A stretch of 64,000 bases of DNA, taken from Planctomonas sp. JC2975. Lineage in GTDB: Bacteria; Actinomycetota; Actinomycetes; Actinomycetales; Microbacteriaceae. Each line of letters starts with the position of its first letter. Position 1 is the first letter of the stretch. The DNA lies in contig NZ_JABEKS010000001.1 in the NCBI RefSeq assembly GCF_012985205.1, positions 868,001 to 932,000 of the forward strand, read 5' to 3'. The translations under genes and the position numbers were made by a program. Of this stretch, positions 1 through 8,517 are shown in pieces. The notes under the pieces are model-generated. The model was not told the origin of the DNA. It saw only the letters and a program-made list of their open reading frames with translations, and did not search any database.

Positions 1-1316
1 AGCCCGTCGGGCAGCACGATCGACCCGCGGTAGAACACCGTGATGATCGTGCCGAGGATGGCCGTGCCGAGCACTGCGCCCAGCTCGTACGCGGTCTCGG
101 AGACGGCCGATGCCGCTCCTGCCTTCTCCGCGGGCGCGGTCGCGATGATCAGCTCATTGGAGACGGTCTCGGCCGCACCGATCCCGATCCCGAGCGCGAC
201 GAACGCGACCATGAAGGCCGGCACCGTCAGGTTGTGGGCCATCACGGCCACGAAACCGTAGCCGAACACGGAGAACGCGAGGGCGACCGGGATGACGACG
301 CTCGGCCGCACCCGGCGCGCAATCGGCACCACGGCGAGGCCGGCGACGATCATCGTGATGAGCCCGGGGAGGAGCGTGAGGCCCGCCTGCACCGGGTCCT
401 GCCCCAGCACCAGCTGCAGATGCTGCGACACGAAGAAGAGTCCGCCGACGAGCGCGATCACGCTGAGCAGGTTCACCAGTACGGCCCCGCTGAACGCCGG
501 GCGCGTGAACAGACGCACGTCGAGCATCGGGTTCGGACGCCGCAGCTGACGGCGAACGAACATCCAGCCGCAGAGCCCGCCGACCAGCACCGCGACGATG
601 CCCAGGATGCCGATCCCTTCCGTCGCCAGCGTTTTGATGCCGTACACGAGCGGCGCCATGGTGCCCAGGGCGAGCACGATGCTCACCACGTCCACCGGGC
701 CCGGATGCGGATCCCGCGACTCCGGCACCAGGAGCGGCAGAAGAATCAGCATCGGTGCGAGCACGGGCACGGCGATCAGGAACACCGATCCCCACCACAG
801 GTGCGCAAGCAGCAGGCCGCCGACGATCGGACCGAGCGCGGATCCCGCGGCGAAGCCGGCCGACCAGATGGCGATCGCCAGCCGACGCTGATCGCGGTCG
901 GTGAAGATCGAGCGCAGCAGGGACATCGTCGACGGCATGAGCATGGCGCCGAAGAATCCGAGTAGGGCCCGGGCGGCGATGAGGAAGCCGGCGGTGGGCG
1001 CGAAGGCGGCGAGCACCGAGACGAGGGCGAATCCGATCGACCCGATCATGAGGAGCTTGCGGCGCCCGATCCGGTCGGCGAGGGATCCCATCGCCACCAG
1101 CAGGCCCGCGAGCACCAGCGGGTAGATGTCGATGATCCAGAGCAGAGCGACGCCGCTGGGCTCCAGCGCCGTGGAAATGGCGGGCAACGCGAAGTTGAGC
1201 ACCGTGTTGTCGATCGACACCAGCAGCACCGGCAGCATGAGAACGGAAAGCGCCGCCCACTGCCTGGCCCCGGCACGCCGGACAGGCGTGCGCATCTCGG
1301 TCGTCATGGTCGTCAT
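1..1316 (-). CDS. MFS drug efflux pump, DHA2 family (3' end cut off by window)
   Basis: Proton-driven multidrug exporter in the cytoplasmic membrane, resembling the 14-helix SmvA/QacA group. About 438 N-terminal residues are visible and the frame stays open to the window edge. Helix 1 carries the family motif IDNTVLNFALPAI, and the loop after helix 2 has the MFS motif A variant GSLADRIGRRKLL. The rest is a run of hydrophobic helices. I took the first of two in-frame ATGs (1316 and 1307). The divergent TetR gene at 1434 is its probable local repressor, a common arrangement for DHA2 pumps. The substrate cannot be inferred. Confidence 0.85.
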   Translation of the reverse strand, partial: MTTMTTEMRTPVRRAGARQWAALSVLMLPVLLVSIDNTVLNFALPAISTALEPSGVALLWIIDIYPLVLAGLLVAMGSLADRIGRRKLLMIGSIGFALVSVLAAFAPTAGFLIAARALLGFFGAMLMPSTMSLLRSIFTDRDQRRLAIAIWSAGFAAGSALGPIVGGLLLAHLWWGSVFLIAVPVLAPMLILLPLLVPESRDPHPGPVDVVSIVLALGTMAPLVYGIKTLATEGIGILGIVAVLVGGLCGWMFVRRQLRRPNPMLDVRLFTRPAFSGAVLVNLLSVIALVGGLFFVSQHLQLVLGQDPVQAGLTLLPGLITMIVAGLAVVPIARRVRPSVVIPVALAFSVFGYGFVAVMAHNLTVPAFMVAFVALGIGIGAAETVSNELIIATAPAEKAGAASAVSETAYELGAVLGTAILGTIITVFYRGSIVLPDG

Positions 1317-1372
1317 CGCGTCTTCTCCCCCTCGTGCTTTCCGTCCGGGCGCCTTGTGCACCCAGGATTCTT

Positions 1373-1388
1373 TACCGTCCAGCCGGTA
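1373..1388. promoter_or_regulatory. Candidate TetR operator between pump and regulator
   Basis: The inverted repeat TACCG-N6-CGGTA lies in the 117-base divergent gap between the pump and the TetR gene. A looser GTCC/GGAC pair surrounds it. Position and symmetry suit a TetR-family site, but it is a single short repeat with no second copy to support it. Confidence 0.35.
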
Positions 1389-1433
1389 CACTAAACGGAC
1401 AAGCCGAGCATTCCCTGAGCAGTGGAGGTCATC

Positions 1434-1976
1434 ATGAGCGAGCGCGGGAGAACTCGTGAGCGCATCCTCGACGCATTCGAGGCCATCCTCACGACCGAGG
1501 GCGAGCGCGCGGCGACCCTGGACGCCGTCGCGGCGCGGGCCGAGGTCTCCAAGGGTGGTCTGCTCTACCACTTCGCGTCGAAGGACGCGCTGGTCGACGG
1601 CCTCGTCGAGAGGCTGCACGCGCTCGTCGAGCAGGATGTCGGCGACATCCGTTCCGCCTCGTCCGGTCCGATCGAGTACCTCCTGCGCACCTCGGTCAGT
1701 TCCGGCACGCCGCTCGAGCGAAGCGCGATGGCGTGCTTCGCGCTCGCGGGCGCTCAGGACGAACGGGTCCGCGCGGCTCTGCGGGAGATGCAGGACGCCT
1801 GGCTCGCCGTCGTGCGCGAAAGCGTGCCCGACCCCGTGCTCGCCAGGGTCGTCTCCCTCGTCTCGGACGGCCTCTACTTCAATTCCGTGCTGCGGGAGGG
1901 CGGCGGCAGCATCGGACGAGAGGACCTCGACGCGATCGTCGCGTACGTGACAGGGCTGCTCGACGATCCTCAGTAG
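1434..1976 (+). CDS. TetR/AcrR family transcriptional regulator
   Basis: A 180-residue one-component repressor. The N-terminal helix-turn-helix domain (residues about 5-50) reads GRTRERILDAFEAIL and then VSKGGLLYHFASKDALV, the classic TetR recognition-helix region. The C-terminal ligand domain is unassigned. ATG 1434 was chosen because GGAGG ends 5 bases upstream; a GTG at 1422 would place the ribosome site inside the gene. It is divergent from the DHA2 pump, which it probably controls. Confidence 0.85.
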   Translation: MSERGRTRERILDAFEAILTTEGERAATLDAVAARAEVSKGGLLYHFASKDALVDGLVERLHALVEQDVGDIRSASSGPIEYLLRTSVSSGTPLERSAMACFALAGAQDERVRAALREMQDAWLAVVRESVPDPVLARVVSLVSDGLYFNSVLREGGGSIGREDLDAIVAYVTGLLDDPQ

Positions 1977-2046
1977 TCGCCGCATGCCGCAGCATCCACC
2001 GCCGACCCTTCAACGTAGGCTGTAAGGAACGACGAAAGGGGAAGTC

Positions 2047-2295
2047 GTGAGTCTCGGTGGTGGAATTTTCCTGATCGTCGTGGGCGCCATTCTGGCGTTC
2101 GCTATCAACGTCAGCCCCAGCTGGATCGACCTCCACTTGGTCGGCTGGATCCTGATGATCGCGGGGGTCGCCGTGACGATCCTCGGAATCGTGCTCCTGA
2201 CGCGCAAGCGCACGTCCAAGGTCACGCACAGCACCACGATCGACCCGAGGACCGGCCAGAAGATCGACTCGACCAGGCGGGACGAGCAGGACTGA
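2047..2295 (+). CDS. DUF6458 small membrane protein, copy 1
   Basis: An 82-residue protein with two predicted membrane helices (residues about 5-22 and 30-50) and a charged C-terminal tail with TRKRTSKVT. It starts at GTG 2047 behind AAGGGG. It is a close paralogue of the protein at 4031: both begin SLGGGIFLIVVGAILAFA and differ mainly in the loop and tail. The family (DUF6458) is common in actinobacteria and has no known function. The two copies sit on either side of a convergent glycosyltransferase gene. Confidence 0.75.
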   Translation: MSLGGGIFLIVVGAILAFAINVSPSWIDLHLVGWILMIAGVAVTILGIVLLTRKRTSKVTHSTTIDPRTGQKIDSTRRDEQD

Positions 2296-2333
2296 GCCCG
2301 CGCGGCGACGCCGCACGTGATCACCCGCAGCCC

Positions 2334-3782
2334 TTAGCCGGCCCGGTCCGTCATCCGCCGCTCGCGCCGCGCGGCCCGCCATTCGACGATCGGGCGTTGG
2401 ACGGTGACCGCCAGGCCGACGATCGCCGGGATCGTCTGACCGACGAGTTCCTGCGTGCTGGTGAACAGATCGGTGCCGACGACGCCGAGGGATGCAGCGT
2501 CTCCGATCGGTGCGACCAGCCGCGAGCCGAGGGTGAGCACGAGCACCGCTACGACCTCGACGAGACCCGCCTCCAGCGGAAGCACGGCTGCGGGAAGCGC
2601 CGCATACCAGGGCCATTCGAGCGGCAGCAGCAGAAGAACGAGGAGCGACACGATCCCGCACGCGAGCACCAGACCGCGAACCGTGCGTGCCAGGATGCTC
2701 GCGGCCGCCGTTCCGAGCACGAGCAGGGCGCCGATGACTGCAGTGTTCAGCACGAGGCCCGAAACCGAGAGGCCCGGCGACGGCGTTCCGCTGGACACCA
2801 GACCGAGGAACGTGGCAGATCCGGCCCAGTAGGGCACCATCAGGCCGACCGTGAGAGACGCGCACAGGATGACGCCGGCGCCGACCTCCCAGACCAGTCG
2901 CGACCACGAGCGACGCGTCGCGATGAGCGCCACTGCCAGAGGCAGCGCGAAGGGCAGCGCATTGAGCTTGACGAGCACGGAGAAGGTCAGCGCGACAACG
3001 GCCAGGAAGGCCCAGCGGCGTGCCGCGGCCACGATGGCCAGCACCAGGAAGAACGCCATCACGCCGTCGTTGTGGCCCTCGCCGGCCAGCTCGATGAGCA
3101 CGAGCGGGTTCGCCAGGTAGAGCAGGGTGCCGCCCAGGGCCCTGTCACTGCGCGTGCGCAGGAGGAAGCGGCGGATGAGCAGCGCCGTGCCGAAGACCGC
3201 CAGCACCACCGGCAGTTTGACCAACAGGATTCCGGCGTACACGTTTCCGCCTGATGCAACGAACGCGAGCCGTTCGATCGTGGTCCACACGGGCCCGTAC
3301 GGGGTCTGCGGGTGCACCGCCTGCCAGCCCGCCGCCAGCAGGTGTTCGCCGTATGGTGTGCCGGCAACGAATGCCGAGGGGTCGACGTAGGGATTCGAGC
3401 CTGGTGTGGCTGCGAGGTACCCGTGCGACAGGTACGAGTAGGCGTCGATGGAGAGTGTGGGCGTCGTGAAGAAGAGCGCGACCGCCACGACCGCGGGGAT
3501 CCCGAGCGCGTACCAGCCGAGGCCTGCGCTCGCGAAGCGTGGTGCACGGGCCAGCATCCAGCCGAAGAGCGCGGTGACGAGAACGCCGAACAGGATCACG
3601 CGCGCCGACTGCATCGCGCCGGCGTCGGCATCCGCTCCGGCTCGGGGATAGGTCGCACTCGACGTCGCGGTGAGCCCATTCGTCCACATCGCATGCTGGG
3701 AGGACCACAGCAGCCAATACCCCGCGAAGGTGAGAACGGCGAGCACAGCCAGTTCGAGCACGAGCCACCCACGACGCCTCAT
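2334..3782 (-). CDS. Polytopic GT-C type glycosyltransferase (MptB/GT87-like)
   Basis: A 482-residue integral membrane protein with about 12 hydrophobic segments. The first external loop contains the acidic motif SIDAYSYLSHGYLA, as in polyprenol-phosphate-mannose-dependent mannosyltransferases of the MptB/GT87 type. NPLVLIELAGEGHNDGVMAF near residue 225 is also typical of this group. It probably transfers a hexose from a polyprenyl-phosphate donor on the outer face of the membrane to a lipoglycan or wall polymer. Donor and acceptor are inferred from the family only. It is monocistronic and convergent with the upstream DUF6458 gene. Confidence 0.7.
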   Translation of the reverse strand: MRRRGWLVLELAVLAVLTFAGYWLLWSSQHAMWTNGLTATSSATYPRAGADADAGAMQSARVILFGVLVTALFGWMLARAPRFASAGLGWYALGIPAVVAVALFFTTPTLSIDAYSYLSHGYLAATPGSNPYVDPSAFVAGTPYGEHLLAAGWQAVHPQTPYGPVWTTIERLAFVASGGNVYAGILLVKLPVVLAVFGTALLIRRFLLRTRSDRALGGTLLYLANPLVLIELAGEGHNDGVMAFFLVLAIVAAARRWAFLAVVALTFSVLVKLNALPFALPLAVALIATRRSWSRLVWEVGAGVILCASLTVGLMVPYWAGSATFLGLVSSGTPSPGLSVSGLVLNTAVIGALLVLGTAAASILARTVRGLVLACGIVSLLVLLLLPLEWPWYAALPAAVLPLEAGLVEVVAVLVLTLGSRLVAPIGDAASLGVVGTDLFTSTQELVGQTIPAIVGLAVTVQRPIVEWRAARRERRMTDRAG

Positions 3783-4030
3783 CGCGCACCTTCCGCATCA
3801 CTGCAGGGGAAACTGCAGACGGACGCTGCAGGCAACGGCGAAACGCTACCGGATGCGCTGGTCATCGCACGCGCCCGCACGCGTCATACACCGTCGCTGC
3901 GCCGTAGTCGAGCCCTGCCGCACGTGCCGCGAACGCTCCTACGCTGGGTCCGCCGCGCTGCACGAAGCCCGTGCACCGCATGTCCGCGAGCCGACGCCCG
4001 CGGATGGACAACCGAGCAAAGGAGAAGCAC

Positions 4031-4285
4031 ATGAGCCTCGGAGGCGGGATATTCCTGATCGTCGTCGGTGCCATCCTGGCGTTCGCGCTCAACGTGGACC
4101 TCGGCTGGATCGACCTGCACATGGTCGGCTACATCTGCCTGGTCGCGGGCGTCATCGTGACGATCCTCGGCATCGTCCTGATCACACGCAAGCGCACCTC
4201 GAAGGTGACGCGGAGCACCTCGGTCGATCCCAACACGGGACGGCAGATCGACACCACGCAACGCGACGATCCGACCGACTACTGA
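4031..4285 (+). CDS. DUF6458 small membrane protein, copy 2
   Basis: An 84-residue paralogue of the protein at 2047, with the same two-helix layout and basic cytoplasmic tail. ATG 4031 is preceded by an AAGGAG-type ribosome site. A strong symmetric terminator overlaps its stop codon. Function is unknown; duplication on both sides of the glycosyltransferase suggests an envelope role, but that is inference. Confidence 0.75.
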   Translation: MSLGGGIFLIVVGAILAFALNVDLGWIDLHMVGYICLVAGVIVTILGIVLITRKRTSKVTRSTSVDPNTGRQIDTTQRDDPTDY

Positions 4286-4341
4286 CCACCAGAGTGAGGG
4301 GGCGGACGCCGGGAGGACGTCCGCCCCCTCACTCTGGTCAG
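4282..4341. terminator. Bidirectional terminator hairpin between DUF6458 and PhzF
   Basis: The arms at 4282-4309 and 4318-4341 pair over more than 20 bases with one three-base bulge and a short loop. It covers both stop codons (the + strand DUF6458 gene and the - strand PhzF gene), so one hairpin can end both convergent transcripts. Confidence 0.8.
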
Positions 4342-5180
4342 AACGCGACGGATCCCTCGATGACGGTGCGCGTCTCCCCGCCGATCCAGTACCTGTCGCC
4401 GTTCCTGTCCACGTGGACGCGCCCGCTCCGGCCGATCGCCGTCCCCTGGGCGGCGACGTAGTGGTCGGCGGCTCGGCCTGAGCCGATCAGCCACATGGCG
4501 AGCCCGGCATTCAGGCTTCCTGTGACCGGATCCTCGGGGATGCCGAGGTCGGGCACGAAGGCGCGCACCTCGAAGTCGGCATCATGGTCGTGGGTCTGAG
4601 GTGCCACCACTCCGACCTTCAAGCCCTTCATCGACCCGAAGTCGGGTCTCAGCGCGAGCACCTCCTCGGCCGAGCCGAGCAGAACGGCCAGCCATCCTGG
4701 GCCGTTGTCGACCCATTCCGCGGCCAGCACCTCGTCGCGGCGGATGCGCAGACTGTCCGCAGCGCGTGCAGTCGTCTCCTCGTCGGCGGCGCCCGAGTGC
4801 AGAAGCGGCGGAGCGGCGAACGCGAGGCGGTCACCGTCGGTGCGCAGTTCGACGAGACCGACACCGCACTGCTGCACCACGGCATCCGTCGATCGCCGCA
4901 CGCCGCCCGAACGCAACCAGGCGTGCGCGCTGCCGAGTGTCGGGTGCCCGGCGAACGGCAGCTCGCCGCCTGGCGTGAAGATGCGCAGACGATAGTCGGC
5001 AGCCGGATCCGTCGGCGGGAGCAGGAACGTCGTCTCGGAGAGGTTCGTCCAGCGCGCGAACCTCTCCATCTCAATGTCCGTCAGCCCGTCCGCGTCGACG
5101 ACCACCGCAACCGGGTTGCCGGCCAACGCCTGCGATCCGAACACGTCGACCTGGACGAAGCGTCGTCCTTCGCCTGTCAT
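4338..5180 (-). CDS. PhzF family isomerase/epimerase-like protein
   Basis: A 280-residue protein of the PhzF/diaminopimelate-epimerase fold. Family marks are FGSQALAGNPVAVV near the N terminus, the catalytic-Glu region NLSETTFLLP (about residue 48), the glycine loop FAGHPTLGSAHAWL, and EDPVTGSLNAGLAMWL in the second half. Members isomerise small carboxylic acids, but most have no known substrate. No phenazine genes lie nearby, so a phenazine role is unlikely. It starts at ATG 5180 and its stop lies in the shared terminator. Confidence 0.85.
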   Translation of the reverse strand: MTGEGRRFVQVDVFGSQALAGNPVAVVVDADGLTDIEMERFARWTNLSETTFLLPPTDPAADYRLRIFTPGGELPFAGHPTLGSAHAWLRSGGVRRSTDAVVQQCGVGLVELRTDGDRLAFAAPPLLHSGAADEETTARAADSLRIRRDEVLAAEWVDNGPGWLAVLLGSAEEVLALRPDFGSMKGLKVGVVAPQTHDHDADFEVRAFVPDLGIPEDPVTGSLNAGLAMWLIGSGRAADHYVAAQGTAIGRSGRVHVDRNGDRYWIGGETRTVIEGSVAF

Positions 5181-5226
5181 GTCGTCCCCTTCGTCCGTGC
5201 CAGAAGTACGTGCGGCCGGGAAGCTT

Positions 5227-6822
5227 CTACGACTCGGTGATGTCGATGGCCTGCATCACGTCGGCGTCGATCGCCGCGCGCACGGAGTCGAGGATGCCGT
5301 CCGGCACCGGCGAGTCCACCGTCAGCACGCTCAGCGCCTTGCCTCCTGCAGTGGTGCGGGCGATCTGCATGCCGGCGATGTTGATGCCGGCCTCACCGAA
5401 CTCGCGACCATAGACCGCGACGATTCCTGGGCGGTCGTCGTACACCATGACGATGAGGTGCTCGGCGAGCGGGACCTCGACGTCGTATCCGTTCACGCCA
5501 ACGATCTTCTCGATCTGCTTCGGGCCGGTGAGCGTGCCGGCGACCGAGACCTGCGATCCGTCGGCCAGCGCCCCGCGCAGGGTCAGCACATTGCGGTAGT
5601 CCTCGCTGGCGGCATCCGTCAGCAGGCGCACCTCGATGCCGCGCTGCTCCGCCAGGAGCGGTGCGTTCACGTAGGAGACGTTCTCGCTCACGATGTTGGT
5701 GAAGATGCCCTTCAGCGCCGCCAGCTTGAGCACGCTGACGTCGTAGTCGACGAGTTCGCCGCGGATCTCCACGTCGACGCTCGTGATCGGACTGTTCTTG
5801 GCCAGCCCGCTGAACACCTGACCGAGCTTCTCGAGCAGCGGGATGCCGGGGCGCACGTACGGATCGATGACCCCGCCCGCGACGTTCACGGCGTCTGGCA
5901 CGAGCTCGCCCGACAGGGCGAGACGCACGGACCGCGCCACCGAGACGCCTGCCTTCTCCTGCGCCTCGGCGGTCGAGGCACCCAGGTGCGGCGTGACGAC
6001 CACGTTGTCGAGCGTGATGAGCGGCGACTCGAGCGGGGGCTCGCTCACGAAGACGTCGAGGCCCGCGCCGGCGATCGTGCCGGTTGTGAGTGCACGGTAG
6101 AGGGCATCCTCGTCGATGAGACCGCCACGGGCCACGTTGACCACGTACGCGCTCTTCTTCATGAGGGCGAACTGGTCGTCGCCGATCATGCCGAGGGTCT
6201 CCGGCGTCTTCGGCATGTGGATGGTGACGAAGTCCGCCTGCTGGAGCAGTTCGTCGAGCGTCACCAGCTGAACGCCGAGCTGCTGCGCACGGGCCGAGGT
6301 CACGTACGGGTCGTACGCGATGATCGAGGTGCCGAACGCCTGCAGGCGTGCCGTGATCAGGGCGCCGATGCGACCGAGACCGATGATGCCGATCGTCTTC
6401 TCGTACAGCTCCGTGCCGGTGTACTTCGAACGCTTCCACTCCCCACCGGTCAGCGACGCGTTCCCGGCCGGGATGTGCCGCGCCAGCGACAGGATGTGGC
6501 CGATCGTGAGCTCAGCGGCCGAGATGATGTTGGAGGTGGGCGCGTTGACCACCATGACGCCGGCCTCGGTGGATGCCTTGATGTCGACGTTGTCGAGACC
6601 GACTCCCGCACGCGCGACGACCCTGAGCTTGGGGGCAGCGGCGATCGCCTCGCCGTCCATCTTGGTCGCCGAGCGGATGAGCACGGCGTCCGCGTCGGAC
6701 AGAGCCTCCAGGAGCGCCGGGCGGTCCGTGCCGTCCACGTTGCGGATCTCGAAGTCGGGTCCCAGGGCCTCGACGGTGGCGGGCGAGAGTTCTTCGGCGA
6801 TCAGGACGACCGGTTTCGACAC
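5227..6822 (-). CDS. serA: D-3-phosphoglycerate dehydrogenase
   Basis: Cytosolic NAD-dependent oxidation of 3-phosphoglycerate, the first step of serine synthesis. The 531 residues match the actinobacterial long form: catalytic and Rossmann domains (GLGRIGALITARLQAFG near residue 150, catalytic-His region TPHLGASTAEAQEKAG near 285), an intervening ASB domain, and a C-terminal ACT domain (HLIVMVYDDRPGIVAVYG). The long form is known for feedback inhibition by serine. I chose GTG 6822, which gives the usual SKPVVLIAEELSP start behind an AAGGG site, rather than an upstream ATG at 6903. Confidence 0.95.
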   Translation of the reverse strand: MSKPVVLIAEELSPATVEALGPDFEIRNVDGTDRPALLEALSDADAVLIRSATKMDGEAIAAAPKLRVVARAGVGLDNVDIKASTEAGVMVVNAPTSNIISAAELTIGHILSLARHIPAGNASLTGGEWKRSKYTGTELYEKTIGIIGLGRIGALITARLQAFGTSIIAYDPYVTSARAQQLGVQLVTLDELLQQADFVTIHMPKTPETLGMIGDDQFALMKKSAYVVNVARGGLIDEDALYRALTTGTIAGAGLDVFVSEPPLESPLITLDNVVVTPHLGASTAEAQEKAGVSVARSVRLALSGELVPDAVNVAGGVIDPYVRPGIPLLEKLGQVFSGLAKNSPITSVDVEIRGELVDYDVSVLKLAALKGIFTNIVSENVSYVNAPLLAEQRGIEVRLLTDAASEDYRNVLTLRGALADGSQVSVAGTLTGPKQIEKIVGVNGYDVEVPLAEHLIVMVYDDRPGIVAVYGREFGEAGINIAGMQIARTTAGGKALSVLTVDSPVPDGILDSVRAAIDADVMQAIDITES

Positions 6823-7118
6823 GGAAGGGACCCTTCGATAGGAGCGAATGAGGGAGGCGTGGGCTGATGCGCCCGCACGCCACGGCCATCGGGGCGCGGT
6901 CACCTCAAGGATAGTGGGCGTTCAGAGCCCCTTCGCGCACATGAGCACGCTGGTGCGGTTGCCCCGATCCGGTCGATCAGTACGAACGCCTCGCCCCCTT
7001 CGACGCGGGACGAGGCCGAGGAATGCGCGCATTCGGACCAATCCGCGTGCTCGTGATTGGCCCTGCGACCCGCTCTCGCTCGCCGTAGCCTGAGCATCTC
7101 TCTTCGAAAGGACAGGGC

Positions 7119-7955
7119 ATGCGCATCCTGCTCGCCGGCGGAGCCGGCGCGATCGGCCGGCAGGTGATACCTGCACTCGTCGCTGCCGGACACGAGGTCT
7201 GGGCCACCAGCCGATCGGCGCAGAAGGCGACCGTGATCGAGGAGGCGGGCGGGCATCCGCTCGTCATGGACGTGTACGACGAGGCCTCCGTCGAGGAGGC
7301 CTTCGTCGCCGCGAGACCGGATGCGGTCATCCACGAGCTCACGGACCTCTCGCAGTACGACCTGCAGGCGAACGCGCGGGTGCGCATCGAGGGAACGCGC
7401 GCGCTGGTGGACGCCGCACGCCGGCACGGCGTCGACCGCATGGTCGCGCAGAGCATCAGCTGGATCGTGCCGGACGGCGACACGCTGGCGACCGAGGCCG
7501 AGCCGTATCGTCCTGGCGTCATGCCCGGCGTCCCGGAGCTGGAGGCAGCCGTTCTCGAGCTGGCGAATGGCGTCGTGCTTCGGTACGGCCAGTTCTACGG
7601 TCCCGGCACCTGGCGTGCCCGTGGTGCGATGGATGCGGTGGCGGCCCACGAAGGGACCCTGCGGCCGATGGCTCGGGTGGTGGACTTCGTGCACGTGACG
7701 GATGCGGCATCCGCAACTGTGCTCGCACTCGACTGGCCGCGTGGCGTGGTGAACATCGTGGACGACGAGCCGGCGACCGCCGCTGACTGGATGCCGGTGT
7801 TCGCCGCCGCCGTCGGCGCACCGGCCCCCGCCATCCCGACGGATCTGCCTCCAGGCCGTCCGGTCTCGAACGCCCTCGCCCGAAGCAGGGACTGGAAGCC
7901 GCGATTCGCGAGCTGGCGAATCGGATTCACCTCGCCGGACGGCGGTGTGGCATGA
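7119..7955 (+). CDS. NAD(P)-binding epimerase/dehydratase-like SDR protein
   Basis: A 278-residue extended or atypical short-chain dehydrogenase fold. The nucleotide-binding turn is LLAGGAGAIGRQV at residues 4-16. The usual Tyr-x3-Lys catalytic pair is not evident; the corresponding region reads VAQSISWIVP. It may be an atypical SDR that binds NAD(P) with a changed chemistry. A TAGCCT -10 box (7086-7091) and an AAAGGA ribosome site (7107-7112) precede ATG 7119. The stop overlaps the start of the GNAT gene (ATGA), so the two are co-translated. Confidence 0.75.
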   Translation: MRILLAGGAGAIGRQVIPALVAAGHEVWATSRSAQKATVIEEAGGHPLVMDVYDEASVEEAFVAARPDAVIHELTDLSQYDLQANARVRIEGTRALVDAARRHGVDRMVAQSISWIVPDGDTLATEAEPYRPGVMPGVPELEAAVLELANGVVLRYGQFYGPGTWRARGAMDAVAAHEGTLRPMARVVDFVHVTDAASATVLALDWPRGVVNIVDDEPATAADWMPVFAAAVGAPAPAIPTDLPPGRPVSNALARSRDWKPRFASWRIGFTSPDGGVA

Positions 7956-8407
7956 ACACGTGGACCGTGCGCGGCATCGAATCACGTGACCGGGAGCGCT
8001 GGCGGGAGCTGTTCGCCGCGTATCGAGCCTTTTACGAGCTCGCACCAGACGAAGCTGTGCTGTCCACAGTGTGGGGCTGGCTGGCGGATGCCGACCACGA
8101 GGTCCGCGGGCTGGTGGCGGTGGACGACACCGATCGTCCCGTCGGCATCGCCCACGTCCGTACCTTCGCACGACCGAGCACCGCCTCAGCCGGGTTGTTC
8201 CTCGACGACCTCTTCACGGATCCCGCGGTGCGCGGCCGCGGGATCGGGCGGGCACTCATCGACGCCGTCGCGCGGCTCGCCGCAGAGGAGGGATCGACGA
8301 AGGTGCGCTGGATCACCGCCGCGACGAACACGCGTGCCCGCGCGCTCTACGACAGCGTGGCATCGGTCGACTGGGTCGTGTACGACCTGACCCCGGCCGA
8401 CGGCTGA
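7952..8407 (+). CDS. GNAT family N-acetyltransferase
   Basis: A 151-residue acetyl-CoA-dependent transferase. The acetyl-CoA binding motif A is LFTDPAVRGRGIGRALIDAV (about residues 86-105), followed by the typical YDSVASVDWVVYDL end. It could acetylate an amine, an antibiotic or a protein N terminus; no substrate can be assigned. It is translationally coupled to the SDR-like gene. Confidence 0.8.
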   Translation: MNTWTVRGIESRDRERWRELFAAYRAFYELAPDEAVLSTVWGWLADADHEVRGLVAVDDTDRPVGIAHVRTFARPSTASAGLFLDDLFTDPAVRGRGIGRALIDAVARLAAEEGSTKVRWITAATNTRARALYDSVASVDWVVYDLTPADG

Positions 8408-8517
8408 CGAGCGCCACAGGGCCTCGTGCCGTCCGCCGGGGTCAGCGGTTCGTCGTGTGAAGCGTCTCGCGAAACCACCGTTCAGAACTGTGCTTCACGA
8501 GCGGTCGGGCGCCCCCA

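Noticed and set aside
5074-6867. 597-codon open frame on the + strand opposite serA
   Set aside because: It is a shadow of serA with Arg/Asp/His-rich composition typical of antisense frames in GC-rich DNA. No ribosome site or family was found.
7086-7118. Possible riboswitch before the SDR-like gene
   Set aside because: The leader is only about 20 bases after the -10 box and holds nothing but a ribosome site.
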